Shown here: positions 1-4,956 of the stretch, piece after piece
How positions within the stretch are numbered: the stretch's first letter is position 1
Layout of the letters: the number at the start of each line of letters is the position of its first letter
Origin: an uncultured Leuconostoc sp.
GTDB lineage: Bacteria; Bacillota; Bacilli; Lactobacillales; Lactobacillaceae
Length of the DNA stretch: 5,069 bases
Assembly: GCF_946222815.1 (NCBI RefSeq)
Contig: NZ_CAMJRK010000092.1
Location: 1-5,069 of the forward strand
Direction: 5' to 3'
Notes under the pieces: model-generated
The model's input: the letters and a program-made list of their open reading frames with translations, nothing else
Database searches by the model: none
Told to the model about the DNA's origin: nothing
Program-made: the position numbers and the translations under genes

Positions 1-682
1 GACAGATCATAAATGGCCCAAGTCCAAGATACTTAACCATATATTCTCGATCAAATTGTCTCGTTAACAACTGTGGTCGATCAATGTCGGACACCAAAAG
101 GTTGGTTGTTAAAATAAAAAAACCAATTGTTAAAATTTTAAATGGTTTAAAGCGCGGTAATGGTTTATGATCGAAATGTATCTTACGTGTTAAAAATAAA
201 GCAATCAGCACAACAATATCAATCCAAAATAAGAAATCATGAACGCCAAAAGCTATAGCGCCTGCAGCTTTTCCGCCCTGATTAACCGTATTATAGCCAA
301 GCATTGTATTAACTGACATGAAATCTGAAAATTCTCTGAAGTAAATAACATTGAGATACAGCAACAATGTCATCAATGCATCGAGTACAATGAGCGCACC
401 ATAATACAATTGCTTAGGTTTGATAAAAAGCGTCAGACTAAACAATACAATTGTAAATCCAATCGGATTCAGCAACATAAGTATAACTTGAATTGGGTCT
501 TGTACATGTAGCCATTCAAAATCAGCACCATAAGCTAAAATTGTCTTTAATGTCACGGCTACAATCACCCAGGCAAAAAATCCTGGCCGTGTATTTAGTT
601 GGTTTATCCAATTTTTAGGTGAAAGAACGTTATTGTAGAAATGCTTTAAAGTTTTTTTTACTCGGTTTTCCATAAATTCCAT
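1..682 (-). CDS. ltaS: LtaS-type lipoteichoic acid synthase, N-terminal part (runs off the left edge)
   Basis: LtaS enzymes sit in the cytoplasmic membrane and polymerise glycerol phosphate, taken from phosphatidylglycerol, into the lipoteichoic acid backbone. About 227 codons are visible, reading leftward off the window. The translation has five likely membrane helices (about residues 35-53, 65-87, 92-115, 149-166 and 181-198), with the family-typical segments LLNPIGF, LLLYLNVIYFREFSDF and HDFLFWID. It then enters the linker DRPQLLTRQFDREYMVKYLG (201-220), which is nearly the same as in known LtaS proteins. The extracellular sulfatase-like catalytic domain, with its Thr nucleophile and Mn2+ ligands, lies outside the window, so activity cannot be judged; a paralogue is possible. 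Start: the ATG at 682 has an AGGA 10 bases upstream (693-696), while the ATG at 673 (MENRVKK) sits 8 bases beyond an extended -10 and could start a leaderless mRNA. It is divergent from the acetyltransferase gene. Confidence 0.88.
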   Translation of the reverse strand, partial: MEFMENRVKKTLKHFYNNVLSPKNWINQLNTRPGFFAWVIVAVTLKTILAYGADFEWLHVQDPIQVILMLLNPIGFTIVLFSLTLFIKPKQLYYGALIVLDALMTLLLYLNVIYFREFSDFMSVNTMLGYNTVNQGGKAAGAIAFGVHDFLFWIDIVVLIALFLTRKIHFDHKPLPRFKPFKILTIGFFILTTNLLVSDIDRPQLLTRQFDREYMVKYLGLGPFMIC

Positions 683-689
683 TATACCA
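681..689 (-). promoter_or_regulatory. Extended -10 promoter for the ltaS-type gene
   Basis: On the minus strand the sequence TGGTATAAT is a perfect extended -10 (TGnTATAAT). No convincing -35 is seen at 16-18 bases, which extended -10 promoters can tolerate. Transcription would start at about 674-673, exactly on the second possible ATG of the gene (673). If this promoter is used, the longer start at 682 would not be transcribed. Confidence 0.5.
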
Positions 690-716
690 ATATCCTATAC
701 GCCTTGTGTTAAATCT

Positions 717-725
717 TGTTATAAT
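717..725 (+). promoter_or_regulatory. Extended -10 promoter for the acetyltransferase gene
   Basis: TGTTATAAT is a perfect extended -10 (TGnTATAAT). The -35 position holds no good match. The expected transcription start is about 732-733, which is the A of the acetyltransferase ATG, so the mRNA would have no 5' leader. The geometry mirrors the minus-strand promoter at 681-689: in both, the A of the ATG lies 8 bases after the last base of the -10. Confidence 0.55.
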
Positions 726-732
726 ACTTAAT

Positions 733-1176
733 ATGAGAATAGAAATCAAACATCAATTAGGGCTTGGCATAATCCATGATGATGCCCTTAATATAAGAAA
801 AACTGTTTTCGTTAGTGAACAAGGTGTGGCACTCACTGACGAGATGAACAACCCACTAGCAGAAAAAAAAGCCCTACACATCGTTGCTTATGTTAATGGT
901 CAACCCGCAGCCACTGCACGTATTTTAGAAGAAAATCCGGGTACTTGGCATGTCCAACGTGTAGCAACATTACACGCAATGCGTGGCCAAGGTCTTGGTT
1001 CACAACTATTTGATTACATTGAAAGTCTAGCACCTATTTACCACATTCATGTACTAGACCTTGGGGCTCAAATACAAGCTAGAAAATTCTACGAGCGATT
1101 AAAATTCCATACATATGGTTCTGAATTTTCAGAAGCGGGAATAACTCATATCAGTATGAAAAAAGAATTGAATTAA
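733..1176 (+). CDS. GNAT-family N-acetyltransferase (ElaA/YjcF-like)
   Basis: A 147-residue cytoplasmic enzyme expected to move an acetyl group from acetyl-CoA to an unknown amine. Seen in the sequence: the N-terminal VFVSEQGV block (25-32), typical of the ElaA/YjcF branch; the central beta strands AAATAR-like region (58-63); the acetyl-CoA pyrophosphate-binding motif VQRVATLHAMRGQGLG (74-89) with R84-G-Q-G-L-G; and the C-terminal block RKFYERLKFHTYGSEF (117-132). Length fits a single-domain family member. The frame is open upstream to a GTG at 706, but no ribosome site supports that start, and the ATG at 733 restores the usual N-terminus. There is also no Shine-Dalgarno before 733; together with the extended -10 ending at 725 this suggests leaderless translation. 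The gene is divergent from the ltaS-type gene and converges on the two-helix membrane protein gene with one base between stop codons. The substrate is not predictable. Confidence 0.9.
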   Translation: MRIEIKHQLGLGIIHDDALNIRKTVFVSEQGVALTDEMNNPLAEKKALHIVAYVNGQPAATARILEENPGTWHVQRVATLHAMRGQGLGSQLFDYIESLAPIYHIHVLDLGAQIQARKFYERLKFHTYGSEFSEAGITHISMKKELN

Positions 1177-1190
1177 TTCAATTCTTTTTT
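1159..1190. terminator. Bidirectional terminator overlapping both stop codons
   Basis: A perfect 32-bp palindrome (16-bp arms, centre between 1174 and 1175). Inner stem GAATTG/CAATTC is flanked by an A run on the left (1159-1164) and a T run on the right (1185-1191), so RNA from either strand gives a hairpin followed by U residues. The stem is A/T-rich and therefore weak. The TAA of the acetyltransferase (1174-1176) and the TGA of the opposing gene (1178-1180) both lie inside it. Confidence 0.75.
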
Positions 1191-1969
1191 TCATAAGCTA
1201 CTTCTACTTGAATTTTGTATACTCTTTCAGTACTAATGAGTTCTGTACGTGTGGCAGTATGTCCAACACCGCCAGTAACAAGCACTGCAGATAGCGCCAA
1301 GCGATAATTGTTCAGTGCTTGTTTCGTAGGTGTCATACCAACCATAACTAATGTCCCAAGTTCATGTGCTTGTAGTTGATTAATACCACCTAAAATTTTA
1401 GTTGTATCATTCATAACCACCATATCAAAATAGGGTAACAGCGTGCCTGGATGATTAGCAAACACAACATCTCGTTGCGCAATAATTTGTCGCTGTGCTT
1501 GTTGTCCAAGATGACCATAATCATGATTCATCAGACCCAATTGATCCAATTCTGTTGCCAGTAATCTTATATTTTCTTGCTGCACTAGGTCACTTTCAAC
1601 AACACCTGTCATAACATTTTGACGTTGGTATAAACCATTAGTTGGGACCATTGTGGGTTGTTTAGTTGTTTCTTCCTCAACATGTGGCCCACCAAGCATT
1701 TTTTCAATATGTGGTGATACATCCCATTTAGCGGTAGCGTTTGTAAAATAATATAGTATATTTAGCACCACAAAGTATAGCAACAAAACAAACACTGCGG
1801 CTATCAATGATCCCCGTAACCAACGACCATTAACAAAAAAACGATAGGCTAGATAAACTAAGTACCAAACACCGACTACACTAACTGCGGTATAAATACG
1901 CCCTTTTATTTTAGAGCTAGTTGTAAAATAACCTAAATAATGATTAACTAAATCAAGCACTGTAAACAT
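1178..1969 (-). CDS. Two-helix membrane protein of unknown function
   Basis: A 263-residue protein I do not recognise with certainty; it resembles the uncharacterised DUF-type membrane proteins limited to Lactobacillaceae (DUF6681 is a possibility I cannot confirm). Two hydrophobic helices are visible near the N-terminus (about 26-46 and 52-75), joined by the short basic loop NGRWLRG. A soluble region of about 185 residues follows. It contains a Gln-rich helical stretch (about 130-170), then LPYFDMVVMND and RLALSAVLVTGGVGHTATRTELISTERVYKI, and ends in EKKN. Positive charge flanks both helices, so topology is unclear. No catalytic motif is evident. The ATG at 1969 shares one base with the TAA of the upstream Ser-rich gene (TAATG), and a GGGGG tract about 10 bases before it can act as ribosome site, so the two are probably cotranscribed and translationally coupled. 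Likely partner of the Ser-rich protein, perhaps in envelope biology; this is inference from gene order alone. Confidence 0.8.
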   Translation of the reverse strand: MFTVLDLVNHYLGYFTTSSKIKGRIYTAVSVVGVWYLVYLAYRFFVNGRWLRGSLIAAVFVLLLYFVVLNILYYFTNATAKWDVSPHIEKMLGGPHVEEETTKQPTMVPTNGLYQRQNVMTGVVESDLVQQENIRLLATELDQLGLMNHDYGHLGQQAQRQIIAQRDVVFANHPGTLLPYFDMVVMNDTTKILGGINQLQAHELGTLVMVGMTPTKQALNNYRLALSAVLVTGGVGHTATRTELISTERVYKIQVEVAYEKKN

Positions 1970-2394
1970 TATTTATCTACCCCCGAAACGTTATTTAAAC
2001 TAGAACTTGTTTTCGATGTTACTGCTGATGACGCACTAGAACCTGATTCTAAAGTGGAAGAACTAGCAGGTTCCTCACTACTGGTTTTATTTGGTGTTAC
2101 GCTACTACTATTTACTGAGGTGCTCGCAGTGCTACTTGTTGTTTGATTAGAAGATGACTCTTCTTCACTAGAAGAACTATCACTACTGTCCGATTTTGAT
2201 ATACTGGTGGTCAAATCTGAACTACTGGTTGATATAGATGATGAATTAATACTACTTTGACGTGGTGTATTTTGTCCACCCTCACTTGTGCCTGTTGCCA
2301 CATTGACAGCTATATTTCCCGCACTGATTGCTACTATAAGTGAGACAATCGCCGACGGTGTTAAAAAAGGTGGTGTTCTATATTTTTTAGACAT
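1969..2394 (-). CDS. Small Ser-rich membrane-anchored or secreted protein
   Basis: A 141-residue protein with a short basic N-terminus (MSKKYR), one hydrophobic segment (about 14-33, SAIVSLIVAISAGNIAVNVA) and a low-complexity tail. Residues 36-141 are about 40% Ser with many Thr, some Glu/Asp patches (SSSSEEESSS) and few hydrophobic residues, so the tail is probably disordered. The N-terminus could be a signal anchor or a cleaved signal peptide (A-I-S-A/G is a possible site). There is no LPxTG sorting signal, so covalent wall attachment is not indicated. Such tails often span the wall or carry O-glycans; that is family-level knowledge, not shown here. Start: an in-frame TTG lies four codons upstream (2406), but it is part of the TTGGGGA ribosome-site region; the ATG at 2394 has GGGGA at good spacing. 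It is the first gene of a two-gene unit. The function is unknown. Confidence 0.78.
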   Translation of the reverse strand: MSKKYRTPPFLTPSAIVSLIVAISAGNIAVNVATGTSEGGQNTPRQSSINSSSISTSSSDLTTSISKSDSSDSSSSEEESSSNQTTSSTASTSVNSSSVTPNKTSSEEPASSSTLESGSSASSAVTSKTSSSLNNVSGVDK

Positions 2395-2503
2395 GATTTT
2401 CCCCAAGTTATGTTAGACTAGTAAATTGAATGCAACCGTCATTACTCTATTCTACCTTTTTCAGCAATGCGTTGCACCAAATTATCCCCATATGCAACGA
2501 AAA

Positions 2504-2521
2504 CCCGCAACTGCTTGCGGG
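2504..2521 (-). terminator. GC-rich hairpin, possible minus-strand terminator or attenuator
   Basis: CCCGCAA and TTGCGGG form a perfect 7-bp stem with a 4-base loop, the most GC-rich hairpin of the window. On the minus strand it is followed by TTTTCGTT, a short imperfect U tract, so it may end a minus-strand transcript. No gene lies immediately upstream on that strand, so it could instead be an attenuator in the leader of the Ser-rich gene, part of a small RNA, or a binding site. Confidence 0.3.
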
Positions 2522-2602
2522 CGGACATATTTTATAAAATATTTTAGGGAGATTTTATGTTTAGGGAGATTGAGATTGGAGAAAAGTCCGTTGATTCGTT
2601 GT

Positions 2603-2632
2603 TTGATATCAACACTAGTTGATGTATATAAT
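2603..2632 (+). promoter_or_regulatory. Promoter of the HAD phosphatase gene
   Basis: TTGATA (2603-2608) and a perfect TATAAT (2627-2632) are separated by 18 bases, close to the vegetative sigma consensus. Expected start about 2639, giving a leader of about 26 bases that holds the GGAG ribosome site (2653-2656). The -35 is part of the palindrome TTGATATCAA (2603-2612), and the spacer holds the inverted repeat ATCAAC-ACTA-GTTGAT (2608-2623), which could be an operator. Confidence 0.65.
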
Positions 2633-2664
2633 ATAAGTGACCGAAATTAAATGGAGATTAAACT

Positions 2665-3438
2665 ATGCCACACTACAAAACTTATTTCATCGACCTAGAT
2701 AGCACCATATATCAAGGTAAAACAAAATATCCTTCAGGTAAACGTTTTATTCAACGTTTACAAGACGCTAAAATACCTTATCTCTTTGTCACAAACAACT
2801 CAACCAAGAATCCAATCGATGTGGCGAACAATTTAACCATAAATCACGATATTCCAACATCACCCAATCAAGTGTATACAAGTGCTATGGCAACTGCTGA
2901 TTATTTATCACTACACATGCCCTTAAACACTAAAATTTATGTCATTGGTGAAATTGGCTTAGTTGAAGCATTAACAACTGCAGGATTCACAATCGTAAAT
3001 GATGCGTCTGCAAACGCTGTAATAGTCGGGTTAGACCGCCAGTTCACTTATCAAAAACTCGAAATAGCAACCGCAGCAATTCAAGCTGGTGCCGAGTTTA
3101 TTGCTACCAATGTTGATACAAATTTGCCAACAGAACATGGTTTGATGCCTGGTGCTGGTGCCATAATAGCTGCAATACAAACAGCTACACAGATAGATCC
3201 ATTAGTTATTGCAAAGCCTGAATCCCCAATTATGACCGGTGCACTCAAACGTATGGCTGTCAAAAAAGCAGATGTTATTATGGTTGGTGACAATTACAAC
3301 ACAGATATTTTAGCAGGTATTAACAATAATATTGACACATTACTGGTTTATTCTGGTGTATCGACGCCTGAACAAATTAAACAAGTATCAACAAAGCCAA
3401 CCCACGAAGTCCTGTCTCTTGACGATTGGACAATATAA
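2665..3438 (+). CDS. NagD/YutF-type HAD phosphatase
   Basis: A 257-residue cytoplasmic hydrolase of the haloacid dehalogenase superfamily, subclass IIA (NagD-like; the TIGR01457 type is likely), expected to dephosphorylate a small phosphorylated metabolite with Mg2+. Seen: motif I IDLDST (D10 nucleophile, D12 acid/base), motif II FVTNNST (T43), motif III AKPES (K184) and motif IV VGDNYNTDILAG (D209 and D214, metal ligands). The region between motifs II and III (about 60-180) fits the C2-type cap, including GLDRQFTYQKL and ATNVDTNLPTEHGLMPGAG. Ser13 replaces the Gly more usual in the DxDGT motif, a mild variation. Length is normal for the family. The ATG at 2665 has GGAG 8 bases upstream and its own promoter, so the gene appears monocistronic; it ends in the palindrome carrying parS. 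The substrate is unknown: NagD-type enzymes act on nucleotides or sugar phosphates in other bacteria, and the neighbours give no clue. Confidence 0.93.
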   Translation: MPHYKTYFIDLDSTIYQGKTKYPSGKRFIQRLQDAKIPYLFVTNNSTKNPIDVANNLTINHDIPTSPNQVYTSAMATADYLSLHMPLNTKIYVIGEIGLVEALTTAGFTIVNDASANAVIVGLDRQFTYQKLEIATAAIQAGAEFIATNVDTNLPTEHGLMPGAGAIIAAIQTATQIDPLVIAKPESPIMTGALKRMAVKKADVIMVGDNYNTDILAGINNNIDTLLVYSGVSTPEQIKQVSTKPTHEVLSLDDWTI

Positions 3439-3476
3439 AAAACTGACTTGTTTCACGTGAAACAAGTCAGTTTTTT
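3437..3476. terminator. Bidirectional terminator between the HAD and MFS genes
   Basis: A perfect 40-bp palindrome with 20-bp arms centred between 3456 and 3457. The stem ACTGACTTGTTTCAC with its complement is flanked by A6 on the left and T7 on the right (3471-3477), so both strands give a strong hairpin followed by U residues. It starts inside the HAD stop codon and ends two bases before the last base of the MFS stop codon, so it can end both convergent transcripts. Its centre is a parS site. Confidence 0.88.
3449..3464. promoter_or_regulatory. parS, ParB (Spo0J)-binding centromere site
   Basis: TGTTTCACGTGAAACA matches the well-known 16-bp chromosomal parS consensus of Firmicutes at every position and is fully palindromic. 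ParB nucleates here, spreads, and helps load SMC condensin for chromosome segregation. Such sites usually cluster around the replication origin, so the window is probably origin-proximal. Unusually, the site forms the apex of a transcription terminator stem. The related Noc site has CCCGGG at its centre, so this is parS rather than a Noc site. Confidence 0.9.
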
Positions 3477-3478
3477 TA

Positions 3479-4672
3479 TTAAGCCAATTGATTAGCCGAT
3501 ACTTTTTTATTTTTATTTGGTCTGTAAAATAACACATATAAGATAGCAGATACAATTGGAATTACAGCTGCAATATAGTACAAATCACGGAATGGTAATT
3601 GTCCATGAAGTGCACCAAAAATATAAGGGCCCACACCTAAACCTAAATCTAAGCCAATAAAGTAAGTTGACAAAGCGATTCCAATACGATGGCTAGTTAC
3701 CAATTTCAATGTAACAGCCTGTCCGTTTGACATAAAAGTACCATATCCCAAGCCAATAAATGCACCAGATAATAATAACATCCAAGCGCTATTTGTCATC
3801 CCAAGAATTACCAAACCAATTGTTAAGCATGCATAACTTGGATACATCACGTAGTTCTCACCAAAGCGATCAAATATACGACCAGACATTGGTCTTGTTA
3901 ACGTTACTATTCCTGCGTATACAACGAAGAAAAATGAACTAATCGAAACTAAATTCAAAGTTTCTGCATATGATGCCAAAAATGACAAAACACTTGAATA
4001 AGATAATCCCATCAAAAATCCAATAAATGAAATCAACAAAACCTTATATTCAATAAAACTAGATAATTTCCATGATTTTAATTCACTTTTGTGTTCATCT
4101 GTTAACTTGACATTATTAATTTGAATTGCGAACAGCGCAACCATAGAAATAGCAATCAAAACAACTGACATAATAACAATGAAATGGAAACCAGTAGCAT
4201 GAAACAGTAGTAAACCAATGAAAGGACCAATAGCGGCTGCTAAACTCGTACTCAAGCCGTAATAATTAATTCCTTCACCTTTACGCCGGTCTGGAATAAA
4301 CTCTGTTACAATGGCATTCAACGCTGTTGACGTCATGCCATAGGCAAACCCGTTTAATAGACGCACAATATCTAGAGCACCAATTGATGGAACGGCTAGA
4401 TAAGCAATAGTGCTGATAAGATAAAATATAACACCCCAACGTGCTACACGCTTGCGTCCAATTAATTCGAGTTCTTTACCCATAATTAACCTGGCAAGTA
4501 ACGTACCAATAATATAAATACCTGATGCTAATCCCGCTTGACCAAATGACGCATGTAATTCATTATGAGCCATAACAGCTATGATTACCATCATCAAATA
4601 GTAGACAAGATACACAATAAAATTAATGATTGTGATTGTAATAAAACCTTTGTTAAATAATTTTTCTTCCAT
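3479..4672 (-). CDS. MFS transporter, drug-efflux type (DHA1-like)
   Basis: A 397-residue integral membrane protein with about 12 hydrophobic helices, the normal size for a proton-driven 12-helix major facilitator. Seen: the loop 2-3 signature GKELELIGRKR (65-75, motif A with G65, G72 and R73); IVRLLNGFAYGMTSTALNAIVTEF in helix 4 (about 102-125); GLSTSLAAAIGPFIG in helix 5 (139-153), an antiporter motif C-like G...GP segment; and a second-half repeat of motif A, GRIFDRFG. These point to an exporter, similar to the YwoG/YfkF-type efflux proteins of Bacillus, rather than a sugar importer. The substrate is unknown. Start: the ATG at 4672 has AAGGA (4683-4679) with six bases between. It converges with the HAD gene on the parS terminator and is probably monocistronic. 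A promoter far upstream gives a leader of about 160 bases with a possible leader peptide and alternative hairpins, which suggests induced expression. Confidence 0.92.
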   Translation of the reverse strand: MEEKLFNKGFITITIINFIVYLVYYLMMVIIAVMAHNELHASFGQAGLASGIYIIGTLLARLIMGKELELIGRKRVARWGVIFYLISTIAYLAVPSIGALDIVRLLNGFAYGMTSTALNAIVTEFIPDRRKGEGINYYGLSTSLAAAIGPFIGLLLFHATGFHFIVIMSVVLIAISMVALFAIQINNVKLTDEHKSELKSWKLSSFIEYKVLLISFIGFLMGLSYSSVLSFLASYAETLNLVSISSFFFVVYAGIVTLTRPMSGRIFDRFGENYVMYPSYACLTIGLVILGMTNSAWMLLLSGAFIGLGYGTFMSNGQAVTLKLVTSHRIGIALSTYFIGLDLGLGVGPYIFGALHGQLPFRDLYYIAAVIPIVSAILYVLFYRPNKNKKVSANQLA

Positions 4673-4678
4673 GAGTCA

Positions 4679-4782
4679 TCCTTCGATATTCACCAACACA
4701 ACAAATACTATAATAAAGCTACGTTGGCGAAGGAGATACTCGAAAAATAGTTTTCGTGCTATCCATTTTCAGAAACCTTCGT
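4679..4782 (-). promoter_or_regulatory. Structured leader of the MFS mRNA with alternative hairpins (candidate attenuator)
   Basis: In mRNA order: CGAAGG (4781-4776), stem CGAAAA-CTAT-TTTTCG (4756-4741), TCCTTCG followed by CCAAC (4734-4723), GTTGG (4697-4693), and CGAAGGA (4685-4679) containing the MFS ribosome site. TCCTTCG can pair either with the upstream CGAAGG (6 bp, enclosing the 6-bp inner stem and a GATA/TATC stem) or with the downstream CGAAGGA (7 bp, extended by CCAAC/GTTGG), which would hide the ribosome site. The two folds exclude each other. The pairing is read from the sequence; the switching is inference. Confidence 0.4.
4719..4766 (-). CDS. Possible leader peptide of the MFS gene (15 codons)
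   Basis: An ORF encoding MDSTKTIFRVSPSPT begins at an ATG (4766) preceded by GAAGG (4780-4776) nine bases upstream, a usable ribosome site, and ends in TAG 46 bases before the MFS ATG. Its codons cover the CGAAAA/TTTTCG stem, and the codons TCT-CCT-TCG form the element able to pair with the MFS ribosome site. A ribosome at the end of this ORF would cover that element and expose the MFS ribosome site, as in leader peptides of Erm and Cat genes. The peptide is too short for composition tests, so chance is a real alternative. A second tiny ORF (4807-4769, MQAYGVKLNEGF) ends just before it but has no ribosome site. Confidence 0.33.
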   Translation of the reverse strand: MDSTKTIFRVSPSPT

Positions 4783-4839
4783 TCAATTTTACACCGTACG
4801 CTTGCATGAAAACATTGTAAACGAAAATCAGTTATTTTT

Positions 4840-4868
4840 AGAATACCACTTTTTCACAAGCTTCGCAA
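4840..4868 (-). promoter_or_regulatory. Candidate promoter of the MFS gene
   Basis: On the minus strand TTGCGA (4868-4863) and TATTCT (4845-4840) are 17 bases apart, and the -10 is preceded by TGG, giving an extended TGnTATTCT. Each hexamer matches consensus at four or five positions. Start at about 4833 gives a leader of about 160 bases. The alternative nearer -10 sequences (TATTAT, TATAGT around 4714-4706) lack any -35. Confidence 0.45.
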
Positions 4869-4891
4869 AATTTTTTAAATTTTCTCAGAAA

Positions 4892-4912
4892 ATTGTCAAT
4901 CAACTTGACAAT
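4892..4912. repeat. Inverted repeat, operator-like
   Basis: Perfect 8-bp arms ATTGTCAA and TTGACAAT separated by five bases (TCAAC). The symmetry and size fit a homodimeric repressor or activator site such as those of MarR- or TetR-type regulators, but no regulator gene is in the window. It lies about 24 bases upstream of the candidate MFS -35. Each arm also contains a consensus -35 (TTGACA) facing outward, though neither has a good -10. A second inverted repeat, AATTTTC-TCA-GAAAATT (4878-4894), overlaps its left edge. Confidence 0.55.
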
Positions 4913-4956
4913 ATAACCTTTTATTAAAGAAAATGAAATTTCTTACTTAGTGAACT

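Larger units (their letters stand above)
2407..2664. other. Divergent intergenic region with several inverted repeats
   Basis: About 260 bp between the minus-strand Ser-rich gene and the plus-strand HAD gene. It holds GC-rich hairpin 2504-2521, the pair CGTTGCA (2470-2476) and TGCAACG (2493-2499), a perfect 16-bp A/T palindrome ATATTTTATAAAATAT (2527-2542), a direct repeat TTTAGGGAGATT (2543-2554 and 2560-2571), and the HAD promoter. The plus frame that stays open over 2426-2650 has no ribosome site and an unconvincing composition, and I do not call it a gene. No clear promoter for the minus-strand pair was found; TAGAAT (2445-2450 on the minus strand) is the best -10 but lacks a good -35. 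Confidence 0.5.

Noticed and set aside
706..732. Upstream GTG start extending the acetyltransferase by nine residues
   Set aside because: No ribosome site before 706, the extra codons contain the extended -10, and the family N-terminus fits the ATG at 733.
2395..2406. TTG start four codons upstream of the Ser-rich protein
   Set aside because: The TTGGGGA itself is the ribosome site for the ATG at 2394; no ribosome site precedes the TTG.
2426..2650. Plus-strand open frame of 74 codons upstream of the HAD gene
   Set aside because: It starts at a non-ATG codon with no ribosome site, has an unusual composition, and runs over the HAD promoter and several palindromes.
3081..3293. Minus-strand open frame of 70 codons inside the HAD gene
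   Set aside because: It is antisense to conserved HAD coding sequence, including motifs III and IV, and has no ribosome site or promoter.
3760..3942. Plus-strand open frame of 60 codons inside the MFS gene
   Set aside because: Antisense to transmembrane coding sequence, with no start signals.
4626..4820. Plus-strand open frame of 64 codons over the MFS start and leader
   Set aside because: It overlaps the MFS N-terminus in antisense and lacks a ribosome site.
4905..4934. Plus-strand promoter TTGACA (4905) with GAAAAT (4929)
   Set aside because: The -10 is poor, and no plus-strand gene follows; the TTGACA is more simply explained as part of the inverted repeat.
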